Source: Tolypocladium sp. Sup5 PDA-1 (Eukaryota; Ascomycota; Sordariomycetes; Hypocreales; Ophiocordycipitaceae). From it: 64,000 nucleotides of DNA. Position numbers and translations under genes: made by a program. Within the stretch, counting starts at the first letter, position 1, and the number at the start of each line of letters is the position of its first letter. A model generated the notes under the pieces. It was not told where the DNA came from and searched no databases. It saw only the letters and a program-made list of their open reading frames with translations. Below, in pieces: positions 21,028-33,388 of this stretch. The stretch covers positions 1,364,001-1,428,000 of the forward strand of contig JPHH03000001.1 in NCBI GenBank assembly GCA_000750105.3, written 5' to 3'.

Positions 21028-23911
21028 GGTCGGATATGCGCAAGGTACCGTCCCCGCGCGAATGTGACTGAAGACACGGGCTGCGCCAAAAGATGCTAAT
21101 TTGATGCGATTATAACAATACACAGAGAGCGACAGTATGTCTCAATGCCGGGTGAGACGGCAGGGGAGTGAAGCATAGAGAGGGGAAAAGAGAGAGAAGA
21201 AAAGGCTTCAGTAGTGGTCGATGAGCTACGACTCACGAGGTCGTTGAGCCGAGCCGATGCAGGCTTGTCACTTCCGAATAAGGTGCAGCAGGTGGGGCAC
21301 GAACCCTTGCTCTCTCTCAAAGCCGACGACGATATCCGTAAATTACAGCGCCCTCACTTGCAAATACAGAGCAAAGGCAGAGATGATGATTTTAATACTG
21401 TTTTTATTACCTATACTCTATTCTCGTGATTGGTTTGATCAGCCGGTATCCGAGCAGCCTCGCTCGGCCCTGCTCCCATCAAACATGGCAGACAAATGCC
21501 GCAAGCAGCCGAGATTCGCCAGTTATCAGATAGCTTGCGCTGCTTGGCTGGTGAGGCACTAACAAATTGGGTGGCCCACAGCATGTTCAATAGTTGTACG
21601 AGTTGGGCTGGCGTCAGGTTCAGACTTCTCCGACCACGGACCACGGAGAACACAGTCGGGGCATTTTCTCTGCTTTACAAGTCTCATCGTACGCGACATC
21701 GAAGCAAGCGCCACCTCCCGTGCGACAATGGCGTTTATCCAGAGCGGGGAGTACGGAGGAATAAGTTGAGTCTGCGATCATCTGCTGCTATTGACACTGG
21801 AGGCTGGGACTCTGCCGCGAATCCAGCATGCTGGCCAATTCGCTGTCCGCTGAGATACATCGCGGAGCTCGTTGAGGTATACAACATACATTTATTTAAT
21901 AACGGCAGTTGCCCTGGGATGAATTCAAGGCGCCTGTCAGTCACTCCCAGTGCCAGCTGCAGTGCCAGCTGCAGTGCTTCACTGCTCCAACGCAGTACGT
22001 ACCTTACCGTGCGTGGTGGCTCGGTGTAGAGGTGAATGCCTGAGGATACCAGGCCTTGACGTTCATGCCCGCGTGTTTAGGTATCCAAAGACATGATGCA
22101 CAACAGCCAGACTCTGCTTGTCCAACCTGGAATCTCAGAATTCCGGCATCAACAAACACGAACCATCGGGCCTGGGCGGCAAGGCGTTCTTGGCTTGCAC
22201 ATATCACTCACCTTCTCCATCATCATCATACACTCATCCTCTCCTCTCCACCCCCCTCAACATCTTGCACCTCCACAATACCTTTTTTGCATTATCCTCC
22301 CCTTTCAGCTTTTCCCTCTGCCGTTTTTCCAGGCCATTCGCCGAGACCAAGGCAGGTCGCCGCCACGGGCCCTCATTCACTAACCACATGCCGCGTCGGA
22401 CACGACACGCAGGCCTCTACGTATGCCTAACACAGCACGCGACGCTCAAGCCCGCCAGGTCGGTTACGGCTTCCGCATGCATGCCAGCATCATCATCGTG
22501 TTGGACGACAGCCAGTGGTTTGAGGCGAGCCCCAGTTCGTCGTACGCCGGTCCAGCCGTACTGTCCGCGGCATACGAGCGGTCATGGTCCACGCTTCCAG
22601 CCGCTGTTCATTCGACCAGACGTTTTCAGGCCCTCCGCTGCGATGGCTGGACAACGAATTTCGCCCGCCAGGAGTCCAGGACCGACCAAGCCGTGTCTGG
22701 TGCCTTCCGGCTCGCATGAGTAGTCTCTCTCAACTTCAAGGCGTCCAACAGGCGACCTCGGTTCGAGGCGGGCTGTTCATACGCCGTATATGCAGAACCG
22801 AGATGACCGCACACACCACTGGTCAACAAGTCATCTGAGAGTCGCCTTCCAGAAGCAGCATCACAAGTAGGAGTGTGCTCACCGCGACGATGATGCCTGC
22901 GCCTAGTGGCGAGCGTGACTGCGGATGAGCCTTACGCCTCGGCCTAACGGCTCAACGTCCCGCTCATTCGACCAGCATCACCAGCCCGTCGACGCCAAGG
23001 GCGGCCTGTGAAGCACTCTAGCGAGTGATGCCTCGGGCAAGGCATGACATGACAGGTGCAGGCCATTCGCTGGTCCGAGAGTCATGACATGACAGGCGCA
23101 GGCCATTCGCTGGTTCGAGAGTCGAGAGCCTGGCGAGGGCCGCGCAGCCTTGTCGCCCCACGGCCAGACCACGGCCAGACGCATCGACCCACGACAGCTC
23201 ACTCCAGGTTGCCTCAGCCAATGAGTCACGCTGCGAGGGATGCTTCAGGAAGTTGCTTGGTATTGCTCCCATGCGTGAACCGGTCGAGTCATAAGGTAGC
23301 GAGCCGCGCGCCTGATGCCTAGCCCGTGGCCGTGGTCCGTCGACGATAAATGGCCTCGAAATTCCTCCTCCATCCGAGCTGGCCTCGGAGGGAGGAGGCA
23401 ACAACTTATTACAAGAGTGGCAGTGCTATTTGATGAAGGCATCCCGAGTCTCCCGAGCTATTCCCGCCACTTCCCGCTTTCAGCCGACGCCGAGCAGTCA
23501 TCACTCATCACCTCATCGCATCAACCCAATCACGTGCCCAACCGCTGACTAATGCCGCCCGCCCTCGACATGGCTGAGGTGGTGGCCTTTGGCAAACCTT
23601 CATACCATAATTTTCAGGCCAGCATATCGTCACCCCAGCGGAACCTCAGCTCGCAGCCTCGACCATTTGGTGATCGACCATCGTCCGGCCCTGGCCTTTC
23701 GCACCAGCAGCCGCCTGCGACCCCCGCGACACGCGCGCCGCTCCAGCTGCCTGCGACGACCCCTTTGTCCTCTCGCGCCCCGAGCGCCTTTACCCTCGTG
23801 CGGACGCGACCATCGCATCTGCATCCCTCGACCCTTGCGCTCCACGCCCTCGACAAGGCGCAACGGCCTCGAACCGTCACTTGGGCTGCTGCTGGTCGCG
23901 GCGTCGCAGCC
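21028..23911. other. Intergenic between divergent MFS permease and C2H2 genes
   Basis: About 2.9 kb with no gene I can support, though the last 360 bp (from 23552) stay open in frame with the zinc-finger gene and may be its leader or N-terminus. Proline/serine-rich frames at 22056-22838 look like non-coding pyrimidine-rich DNA. A 40-bp tandem duplication lies at 23043-23122, and a 12-bp AGTGCCAGCTGC doublet at about 21951-21974. Confidence 0.55.
23043..23122 (+). repeat. 40-bp direct tandem duplication
   Basis: Two adjacent 40-bp copies, 23043-23082 and 23083-23122, each start CATGACATGACAGG and end CGAGAGT. They differ at only two positions, both C/T transitions. A recent local duplication is the simplest explanation. 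Confidence 0.9.
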
Positions 23912-25013
23912 ATGAGTGTCGCGTATGAGCCCCGGTCCTTCATCCACGAAGGCGCCTACCCGCCCATCGGCGACGAGCATGACCACGACCACGACCATGC
24001 CGCCGATCAGCGCTACACGGACTCCGACGTCGCTGAACACCTCAGCCACTACACCGCCGACGCCTCCATACTAGCCGATGAGCGCGAGGTCCTGGGCGAT
24101 GGCCAGGACGTCTTGGGCGACGACAGAGGCATCATGTCCGACGACTCCGGCGCAGTGCAGGATGCGACTCGACTCGACCTCGGCCCCACGGGCTTCTCCT
24201 CGCCGATTCAGGTGCCCCTGCCTGGCCCGCCCTCCATGCCGGACGCACTCCCCGAAAGCAAAGATCCATCGCCTGGCGTAGGCTCGCCGTCATCAGCGTC
24301 CCGGATCAGGCCAATTCCCAAACCTGACCGCGACGTCGCAAAGCAGTCGGACGGAAAGTTCCACTGCCCCCTCTCGGATTGCAGAGAGGATCTTCGCGCC
24401 TTTTCGCGCAAGTGCGAGTGGAAGTAAGCTCTCTAGATCTTCAGGCCCATAACTTGGTTCGCAACGCTGACCCCTTTTCTCTAGCAAGCACATGGACAAG
24501 CACGAGCGCCCGTACCGATGTCCTGCCGACGGATGCGAGAACCTTCCCGGCTTCACCTACTCAGGGGGGCTGCTCAGACATGAGCGCGAGGTGCACGGCA
24601 TGCACGGCGGCCCAAAGAACACAGTCAACTGTCCTCACCCCAACTGCAAGCGGCATACCGGCAAGGGCTTCTCCCGGCAGGAAAACCTTAACGAGCACCT
24701 CCGAAGAGTCCACACGAACATGGAGGGCTCCACGCCGCCCGCCGCGGAGAGCGCTGCCTCGCCCGACGACAACGAGAGCGAAAAGTCCGGCACGAAGCGG
24801 AAGCGACGGCCGAGCGACCAAGGCGACGAGCTGGGCGAGCTCCGGGATGAAATCAAGCGCGTGCGCGAGGAGAACGAGAAGCTCAAGTCGGAGATGGAGC
24901 AGCAGTCGCAGCACTCGCTCGCGATGATGGCTCAGATCGCGGAGCTCCAGGACGCCCTGCGACACGGCCTCGGACAGCACGGCCTGGGGGTGCCAACGGC
25001 TCAGATGATCTAG
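23912..25013 (+). CDS. C2H2 zinc-finger protein with C-terminal coiled coil
   Basis: A probable nuclear DNA-binding protein. Exons 23912-24423 and 24485-25013 give 346 residues; the 61-nt intron splits an Asn codon inside the first finger. Three fingers follow one another: CPLSDC...NKHMDKH, CPADGC...LRHEREVH and CPHPNC...NEHLRRVH. Then come a basic nuclear-localisation-like stretch (KRKRRPSD) and a charged coiled coil (DELGELRDEIKRVREENEKL), which suggests dimerisation. The N-terminal half is acidic and disordered, with His/Asp repeats (DEHDHDHDHAA). I chose ATG 23912 because the sequence before it reads like a Pro/Ser-rich leader. An in-frame ATG at 23552 would add 120 residues. The targets are unknown. 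Confidence 0.85.
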
Positions 25014-25971
25014 GAGTATCAGCCCGACACGTCTTGCCACAACCCCGGCCAGCAGGGGGACTCGGAATCGCCGTTCCGGCTGCTAGACGACCTTCAAGAC
25101 GAAATCCCCGCTTCGGCCCCCTACCAACGCGAACACGAAAACGACATTACGCCTTTCTCTCCTCTTTCGGAACAAGCATGCAACGGATAGACCTGGTCGC
25201 ACACACAACTCTTCTCTCGGTTTCCCTCTCTCTCCCAGCTCCTCTGCCCCTCTTCCGGGCACGGATTTCTTCTCATTGCACGGCTTGGCGTTGGGCAGGG
25301 CAAATACACAGGACGGCGCATGGCCGTCACAGGGTGTGGCGGCGTAATATATACCTGTCTTCGATTCTTTCGATTTGCTGTTTTCTTTTCTCCTTTTCCC
25401 TATATGTTTGCTTTTCTTCGGCGCACGAGAGCGCTTCGGCATGGCGTTTCAGGGGCAAGGGATGCTCACGGACAGACGGACGGTTGATTAACGACGATAT
25501 CCCACGTACACTGCGGACGAGGACAAGCGCAGCGGATTGGTCCCTTTTTTTTCTGCGGAAGCCTGGACGGGACGGAGGGAGTGTACTTGTATGGGGTGGA
25601 TGATGGGTCGACAACCCTCTTGCTTTTGTTGTACGCTACATAGACGACTCGCCGCTATAATTTGCGACAAATGGACGTCAACGGCAGCCCGCGGGTGCGG
25701 AGCCGTGTCCTGGGCTTTAATCTCTTCTCATCGTGACTGGTGATGTGATTCGGACGTGATTGTGAACTAGAGATGGTGTAATCCCCTGTTTTCATGCCGT
25801 GCTGGAAAACGGTGCCGTCTTATATATACACCTTGTACCTGCGCGATGCTCCCCTTCCCATTCCTTCCTTTCTCTTCCATGCCACCTCTGAACATACACA
25901 TCTACCCCCTGAATGACCCATCAGCCAACGCCCCTCATACCCAAGCACTCCCCCAATGCATCACCACCGCG
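25014..25971. other. Convergent 3' region, C2H2 and Bzz1 genes
   Basis: About 960 bp between two stop codons on opposite strands. It is T-rich and pyrimidine-rich on the plus strand with TATATA motifs (25350, 25820), consistent with 3' UTRs and polyadenylation regions. No gene is seen. Confidence 0.6.
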
Positions 25972-28382
25972 CTACACGACCTGGACATAACTCGCCGGCA
26001 CGCTCGCCGTAACCCCCGCCTTCTCGACCTCGACCCACCCATCGCCGGGGTCCTCCCTCACGAGCACGAAGCGCTCGCCCTCGACCATGCTGTGCTCGGC
26101 GTCGCCCTGCGCGGCGTACCCGTACAGCGCCTCGACGTAGCGGAGCTTCTTAGCCCCGCGGCGGGGCGCGACGGCGGGGCCCTTCTTCCGCGCCGCCGAG
26201 GAGGAGGGGGGCGCGCCGGCGGTGGACGAGGTCGTTGAGTTGGAGTAGGTGGAGGAGGGGCGGGCGGACGTGGTGGCGGCTGGGGGTGATGGGGAGGAGG
26301 AAAAGTCGACGTAGGATGTCGGGACGAGGCCTTCTCTGGGGCCGGCGCGGACCTTGACCCAGCCGGAGCCGTCTGCGGGACATGATGTTAGCAAGATGAT
26401 ATGAACGAGAGCATGTGTGTGCTGGCACTCACCATCCGTCTCCAGCAGCACCACCTCCCGGCCCTCCTGCACCGCCAGCTCGCCCTCGCCAGTCGTCTCA
26501 AACGCATACAGCATCTTGCCCTTCTTCTCCTCCTTGTCACCATTACCGTTGGCACTGACAGTAACGGCACTCCCCGGCAGCTCGCTTATGTACGCCGCCG
26601 GCGGAGGCGCCGCCATCCTCTTGCGCCCAGCCGTCGCGCTCTTCGCAGACGACATGCTCGGCCTCGGAGCCCCCGCGGCCTCGGCAGCACCGCCGGCCTC
26701 CTCCGCCGGCGTGTGCTGCCCCGAGGCGGACCGCCGCGCCGAGTGCGAGCTGAGCGAGTTCATCGTGTTGGAGCGCGTCAGGTCCGGCAGCTCGGCAACG
26801 TGCGACGGCGGCCCCGCGTCGGGCGAGAGGAGCTTGTTCGCACCGTCCTGGCGTTCGGCCTTGAGCTTCTTGCGCTCTTCCTTGGTCTGCTCGCCGGGGC
26901 AGTCGGCGGGCACCTTCATCTCGCACTTGCTGTGGCACGTGTAGCCGCAGTCCCGGCAGTCGAACCCCTTGGCGCTGAGGCCCCAGATGCGCTCACCGCA
27001 GAGGTCGCAGTTGGTCGGGATCTTGAACGTCTGGCTCTTGAAGTTGTGGTTCTTGGCGCCCATCGTCACGTCGCCGACGACGGACGTGATGGTCGACGTC
27101 TCGACCTCGGCGGTCAGCCGCCGGCGGTCCACGCTGTGCAGGTCCTCTTGCATGGCGAAGAGCGTGCGCACCACCTCGACCTCGTCCTTTTTCTCGGTGC
27201 CCTCGCGCACGCGCTGCTTCAGCCGCTTGACGTTTTCCACCTCGCGCCGCTTCTTGTCCACCTCGCGCCGCAGCTCGCCCAGCTGCGACTTGGATTTGCC
27301 CAGGACGTTGCGCAGGTAGATCTTGGCCGTCTCATCCACCACCATGACGTCGTCGTCGTGCCACACGGGGCTCGCCTCGAACTCCTTGTCGGGGGGCTCC
27401 TGGAACGAGCCCATGTTGTGGCGCATGTACATCATGGAGTCGAGGTGTGGCGCGTTGCGCGAAATCTCCTGGCCCAGGTGGTCCATCATGGCGCGGCTCT
27501 GCTGCAGCATGTCGCCCTCGAGGGCGGCGGCGACGCCCCACAGGCCGTTGAGCTTGACGGTGCGGAACTCGTTGAGGTCCTGCAGGCTGTCCATGACCTC
27601 GGGGACGTAGTCGTGGTAGTACTTTTCCTTTTGGCGGTTGGTGACGTGGATGGCGATGAGGTAGGTGTTCTTGGCGTTGTTCATCTCAAAGATCTGCTGC
27701 TGGTAGGCGCTCTGGGCCTTGGCCTTGTCGTAGTGCGACTCCGACTTCTTGCGCTTGGCCTCGACGTCCTGGCAGGTGGCGTCGTACTTGGCCTTTGTCT
27801 TGCGCAGGTCTCCGTACGAGGCGTCGCGCTCGGCGGCGAGCTTGTCGGCGTACTCGACGTGGCGCTTGCGCAGCTCGTCGAAGCGGGCGCCAAAGTACTT
27901 GAGGGGCTCGGCGACCTGGGAGATGAGGTGGTTGGCGTAGCGGTCGTGCTCGGCGGCGCGGGACTCGAGGGTGGTGAGCTGGGTGGCCCAGGTGGTGATG
28001 GAGGCGCTTTGGGGATGCGTGTCAGCAAGCAGAGCAGCCAGGGGTATGCGGTCCGAGGTACCTCTCGAGCGAGCCCGGCGTCATGGTCGGCGTGTCGCCC
28101 ACGCTCAGCGGCGAGCTGCGTTTGTTCTTCTTCTCAAAGTAGCGCTTGGCGAGGGCGCTCAGCTTTGCGCTGTACTCCTTTTCGATGGCGGAGCGCTCGC
28201 GGTAGAACTGCTGGATGTCGTCGAGCCACGCGATGCCGTGGCCGACCCAGGCGCTGGCGGGCTTGAAGCCATCCTGCGAGGGAAGTCAGTCAGTCTGCTG
28301 CCACTGTCCTGGGTCTCCGATGAGGCCGGAGACGCACCTTTAGCTCGGCGCCAAAGGTGGGCACGGCGTCCACCTCTGCCAT
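25972..28382 (-). CDS. BZZ1: F-BAR/C1/SH3 protein Bzz1-like (actin and endocytosis)
   Basis: Bzz1 binds membranes through its F-BAR domain and recruits the WASP/Arp2/3 actin machinery at endocytic sites. Exons 28382-28338, 28273-28062, 28006-26433 and 26372-25972 give 743 residues. Domain order is F-BAR/FCH at the N-terminus with coiled coil, then a classic C1 zinc domain (H-x12-C-x2-C ... C-x2-C-x4-H-x2-C-x7-C) at about 405-455. A disordered Ser/Ala-rich linker follows, then SH3-1 (about 582-640, with LYAFETTGEGEL and GLVPTSYVDF) and SH3-2 (about 687-743, LYGYAAQGDAE to SVPASYVQVV). The 60-nt last intron (26373-26432) has no in-frame stop, so retention would insert 20 residues into SH3-1. 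Confidence 0.94.
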
Positions 28383-29497
28383 GACGGAGAGCGAGCGGTC
28401 GGGAGCGTGCACCGTCTATACATGCAGGAAGGCGTCGCGGACGCTGGGCGTGGGAGGCGTGGATGTGGATGTGGATGTTGATGAATGCGGAGGAGGGGAT
28501 GGACCATGGATGGAGCTTGGGAGGTTCCAAGCTGGCGCGTTTCGTTACTGGGGCGCAGCACCACCAAAGCCCTCAATGTGCGGTAGTGGCCGGCGAGGTC
28601 CAGCCAGGGTGCCCGCTGAAGGTCTCAGTGCTCGTTTTAGCGCGCTACGGGGCGACATGCGGGCTGCAGGCCGTACTTACCCCGCCAATCCCCAGGCTTC
28701 TGGAAGCCCAAAGTGGAAGCCTGGGACATGCATGTGAGGCCTCTCACTGCACACCGCAGGCGATGATAATGGGCATGCCGTGTTCATCGTCCCGCTATCG
28801 CAGCGGAAGTAATACTAAGATAACGTCCATATCGCTCGCTGCTTTGTCCTCGGGCCTAAAGGACCGTTGGGCAGAACAACGAGGCCAAGAAATGGAACCC
28901 ACTCCCGGATGCCCCTCTAGTGTATGTCACCAGTGCCCTTTGCGCCGCCGGATAACTTGACCGGCATCTATCCGGCGATGCATTGAGGTTTCCTAAGAAT
29001 AAACAGACATGGCTTAGAGGTACTTCGCATGGTATCAAATGCGGACACGGCTTCGTTTGAATGCGTGCTCGACCCAATGCCCAAATATGCTCCTGCCTCA
29101 CCTACGTTATAGTAGCAACACCAGCCAAGGCAATACACGCTCACCGTGGCGGCACGTTCTGCCCCCCTGTTGGCTGCTGGACAAAGTCTTGCCGCGTCGC
29201 TAGCCTCGCCTTCTCACCAACACCATATATTGTATTCCAAACACATGAGTACGACGGAAAAACTCATCTTTAGCTAGGTAAAATCAACCACCGCAACTCC
29301 TATCACCGAAGTTGCACGTCTTCCAAGCTCACATACACTTCAACCTACCCTGCACCCGCCCCTCATCTCAAGGGCGCGCCTCAACCTCCACAGCCGACCC
29401 CTCCACCCACTCAAGACATGCATATCCATATAAGAACACAACCTCACGTCGCACAACAGCCAACCCTTCCCCTCTTCCACCCCTCAAGACATAAGAC
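28383..29497. other. Divergent promoter region, Bzz1 and YCII genes
   Basis: About 1.1 kb between two start codons on opposite strands. A TGGATG-rich simple sequence lies at about 28460-28510. The last 200 bp before 29498 are C/T-rich on the plus strand, like a fungal 5' leader. No gene is seen. Confidence 0.6.
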
Positions 29498-30096
29498 ATG
29501 GCCGCCCGCCTCGCCGCACCACGCCTCCCCTCCCTCCTCGCCCGCCCCCAGCACCAGCACTTCCGCACCATGGCCTCCTCCGCCGCGCGCACCTACGAGT
29601 TCCTCGTCATCGTCCCCGACAAGCCCGGCATGCACGCCAAGCGCCTCGAGGTGCGGCCGTACGTTTTCATGCCTCTCCTTCTTGGCATAAAAAAAAACCA
29701 CCCAATTGCTGACTTTGTGGCAAAAGGCTGCACTTTAAGAACATGGGTTCCAACGTCGAGTCCGGCGCCTGGAAGATGGGAGGTTGGTATTCTCTTGTTG
29801 GACTGCATCTGCTGGAATGAAATCAGGTGCTAATGTTGATGCTTTACAGGCGCCCTGCTCAACAGCGTCCCCAAGGATGATGACGCCACGAAATTCGACT
29901 TCCATGGCAGCACCCTCGTCTGCGTGGCCGAGTCCAAGGAAGCCGTCCTCAAGCAACTGAGGGAGGACGTCTACGCTACCTCTGGAGTTTGGGACACCGA
30001 AAAGGCGAGTCTCACACTATCTAGAGGGCACCACTCCCTGCTAACCCATCGCAGGCCCAAATCTACCCCTTCAAGTGCGCCTTCAGGAATCCATAG
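29498..30096 (+). CDS. YCII-domain protein, probably mitochondrial
   Basis: Small dimeric alpha/beta-barrel (ferredoxin-like) fold of unknown enzymatic role. Four exons (29498-29658, 29727-29782, 29850-30004, 30055-30096) give 137 residues. The domain reads FLVIVPDKPGMHAKRLEVRP, GAWKMGGALLNSV, STLVCVAESKEAVLKQL and a C-terminal AQIYPFKC. The third intron starts with GC, not GT (AAG|GCGAGT...GCAG), and only this choice keeps the C-terminal motif in frame. The first 24 residues are basic and hydrophobic, like a mitochondrial targeting sequence. A second ATG at 29570 in a stronger context (CACCATGG) would give a cytosolic 113-residue form. Confidence 0.88.
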
Positions 30097-30469
30097 AGTA
30101 CGGTAGGCAGAGAGCAAGCAATAAAAGCTGGTATCAATTCATTTGCAGACGACACACCACCGTGCCGCCCCCAGCCCCAATAACTATGCTAACTAAAGTC
30201 CCCTCGTTGACTCAGTAGAGCCAGCACAGCTGACCCGTACCCCATTGCTGGAAAGCCTCAAGTCTTAACAAAACAACGGTCATGCCCCCCAAAACACAAT
30301 ACCAAATACAAACGCAAAAAGACAGAAACGCAACCATGGATCGGCCAGCCAGCTCCGAGCGAGCCTTCTCCAGAGAAGCAATGACAGAGAAACGAGAAAC
30401 GATGGCAGAGAAACGATGGCATCAATCATAATACAAGGATTTCGTGTTTGGATGCAAGAATTGGCCGCC
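30097..30469. other. Convergent 3' region
   Basis: About 370 bp between the stops of the YCII and UPF0662 genes. It has AATAAAA at 30119 and A-rich stretches typical of 3' ends, and no gene. Confidence 0.6.
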
Positions 30470-32046
30470 CTACTCTCCATTGGAGCACTCCTCGGCCGAT
30501 ATTCTCAAGTCGTAGTTAAGGTCGAAGCACTCGGCGAGCAACTCGCTAACACTGCCCTGGCCTTCCGGTATGTCACCGTTAACCACAAACTTGCCGTCGA
30601 CTCGCATGTTGTCGAGAGAGTTGAGCTGTACCGAGTCAGAAATGGCCACACAATAGTCGTTGGGAAGCCAGCCTACCTTCATGCTGTACGGGTACAGCTC
30701 TCGGACAGAAGAGACGCCGCCGTTGTTCTTAACCTCAATAAGGCATCGCTTCAGTGTCTGGAGCTGGTTGTAAATGGGCAGCAGCGCCTCCGAGACGGGC
30801 TCGGACGCAAGCATAAACGAGTAGATGTAGGCATAGCTTCGTCGGATCAGGTACAACATCGTTCGCTGCGTCCACAGGTCCGCAGGCCTGCCCCTGTCGT
30901 CGTTGAAGTTGCCGTTCACACGGTTCTCGTCAATCTTGTCGAGCTGGCGCTGGAAGTCGTACAGGTCCGTCTCACGGAGCGACCAGGCCTGGGTCAGAGA
31001 AAGCTTCTCCAAGTCGTTGCGGATTCCGACGAGAGCATCGTACGTCGGGCGCCATTGATCGGCGACATTGCCCTTTCTTTATAGGCGTCAGTAAAACATA
31101 TCCTCACTGGCGGTGACTGCACTTACCGCTCCAAGACCAGATCGGACCACTTGAGGCAGCGGTTGTACAGTTCGCAGATCTCGGCACCTCCCGGGGGCTC
31201 TGAGCCGCCCTCGGCGGTGAACTTGCCGTCCTTGCGCTGCTCGCCAATCTCTACGAGCTGCTTGCGCAGCTTCTGGACCTCGCTCGTAGAGAACTGCGCC
31301 CGGAGGGAACCATGTCAGTTACGTCCCGTCTCATGCATGGAAGGCGCACGACCCACCTTTGCCTTTGTGTTTGCCAAGGAAATCTGGCGCAGTATGGAAA
31401 TCATCTTCTCGTGCATCACCAGAAGCGGCTCTCCAATCCGCTCCAGTCGCTTCTGCAGGTTGGCCAACGCTGCTTGGCATCGCTCCACTCTCTTCGATAG
31501 GAGCGCGAGCAGATATGGAGAGTGCTGGGCCGCCGACCCCTCCTCATTCCGGGCTTGACTGATGCTCTTTGAGAGCTTCTTGAGCGTCGAATTGAGGCTC
31601 TCCAAGTCTTTGGCGGAGTAGAGGTCGGCCTCGGTGAGGTGGTCGAGCAGCCGCTTGATCGTCGAGGTCAGGGCATAGGTGGCGGGGGCCTCGTTGTTGC
31701 GACCGACGGTCAGGTAGAAGAGAGAGAGCAACTGAAAGCAGCTCTCCAACACCTTGTCCACTACGGCAAGCAATGTCAGTGTACATGCGCGGAGGGGTAG
31801 CTAGAATGGTGGTGGTGGTTGCGCCATACGTCGGTTCTCCTCATGGCTTCCAGACTCCGCACGGGCCGTGGTGAGTTCTTTGACTTGCTCAATCGTCTGG
31901 TCGTAGAGGGGGATGACGTCCTGGCTGCGGATGTACGTCGACCGGTCTTGCTTCAGAAGCAAGAGCTGGTCGCGAATCATGACGAGGCGATCCAGGATGG
32001 CCCGCTCCCGGGCGTCCCGCGGCGCCGGAACTGCTGGTGTGTCCAT
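30470..32046 (-). CDS. UPF0662 (DUF2408) family protein
   Basis: A conserved fungal family related to S. pombe C30C2.08, with no settled function. Exons 32046-31830, 31760-31357, 31293-31127 and 31076-30470 (introns of 69, 63 and 50 nt) give 464 residues. The protein is almost wholly helical, with an N-terminal half containing LLLLKQDRSTYI and LDKVLESCFQLLSLFYLTVGR. The C-terminal DUF2408 half contains WSLRETDLYDFQRQLDKIDENRVNGNF and SSVRELYPYSMKVGWLPNDYC. No signal peptide or membrane span is visible. It is transcribed divergently from the ribosomal protein P1 gene across a 760-bp shared upstream region. Confidence 0.88.
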
Positions 32047-32806
32047 GCCGAAGGACCTGTATAGACGGAGAGACTGTCGCGTGAGGCGAGTATGGGATAG
32101 AAGGGTAAGTTCGGACAGCTGCAAGAGGCTCCGGATTGAATGGGAATCAAGCACTGGACCGGTTGTGCAAGGCGATGTTGAGGACTCGAGGTTTCAGCCT
32201 TTCCGAGGAGATGTCTGTCAAGCTGCGCGGGGTGGCTTGGTGAGAGGCCGGACTCGGTCGAGCTCGAAAGGCTGCGATGCTGTGTCTGAGGATCGCCGCC
32301 TGCGGAGTCGAGGGACGAAAGACAGGGGGCGATTGGGAATGGAGATGCGCGGCGGGAGATGCAGCCCGTAGAATTAGAATGTTCCAGCAACGAATGAGTC
32401 TGCTGTTTGGAGGTCTTGCTGCTGCTGCAAGGTATGAATGTCAGGCCTGCTGGACCAGTGATGTGATGAGTCGCCAGCACCAACCCCGACTGAGCGATTC
32501 CATGGTGGGGGAAGCTTCGAGGTGGGGTTGGTGCTTGGATGCTTTGCGTTGGGCCCCTCACCCGCGCCTATGATTGGCCAGACAAGTACCAGCCAATCAG
32601 CGCCTCGACTGCGGGTGCAGGCATCCTCGGCGCCCGGAAAAACTGTTGGCCCCTCCACTTTTAGGTCTTGAAGCCCTCCAGGCGAATTTTGGGACCAGGG
32701 TAATTTTCTGTGGCCAGCCCGCATTGGTGATAATTGCTACAACCACCACGAACGATCGTGCAGACATCTCCATCACCGCACGCCGCCCGACAAAACCTCA
32801 GTCACA
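32047..32806. other. Divergent promoter, UPF0662 and ribosomal P1 genes
   Basis: About 760 bp between two divergent start codons. No separate gene is supported. Upstream of P1 the sequence becomes C/A-rich on the plus strand, ending GTCACAATG, a good fungal start context. Confidence 0.6.
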
Positions 32807-33388
32807 ATGTCTCACGCCGAGCTCGCTTCGTCCTACGCGGCGCTGATCCTCGCCGACGATGGCGTTGATATCACCGTAAGTCTCGACTGCGAACAAATTC
32901 CCGGCATCGCGACGGCGACGGGACATGGGCGCCGCGCAACCTTTGATGCACCTGGAGGCTAATTCGAATATTTTCCTGGGATACAGTCCGACAAGCTCCA
33001 GGCCCTGATCAAGGCCGCCAACGTCCAGGAGGTTGAGCCCATCTGGACCACCATCTTCGCCAAGGTACGACCGAATCCCGCAACGAGAACCGCGAATGCT
33101 TCGAATGTGTGTCGCTGACGATGATGTTTTGGTACAGGCTCTGGAGGGCAAGGACATCAAGGACCTGCTCGTCAACGTCGGCTCTGGCGGTGGTGCCGCT
33201 GCCCCCGCTGCCGGTGGTGCCGCTGCTGCCGCCGGTGCCGCCGATGCCCCTGCCGCCGAGGAGAAGGAAGAGGGTGCGTTACACACTGCTCCCCGGATGC
33301 CGTTTGGCACGACAATCCCCTGTTTGCTGACAATCCCACAGAGAAGGAGGAGTCTGACGAGGACATGGGTTTCGGTCTCTTCGACTAA
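32807..33388 (+). CDS. RPP1: 60S acidic ribosomal protein P1
   Basis: Part of the ribosomal stalk, where P1/P2 dimers bind P0 and help recruit translational GTPases. Exons 32807-32875, 32987-33064, 33138-33273 and 33342-33388 (introns of 111, 73 and 68 nt) give 109 residues, the normal size. The N-terminal helical dimerisation domain (ELASSYAALILADDGVDIT, then DKLQALIKAANVQEVEPIW and AKALEGKDIKDLL) is of the P1 type and not P2. An Ala-rich hinge and the acidic tail EESDEDMGFGLFD follow; that tail contacts elongation factors. Three introns in such a short gene are common for fungal ribosomal genes. Confidence 0.97.

Noticed and set aside
26401..28266. 621-codon plus-strand open frame
   Set aside because: It is the antisense shadow of the Bzz1 gene, rich in Val/Leu/Ala as expected from complementing GC-rich codons.
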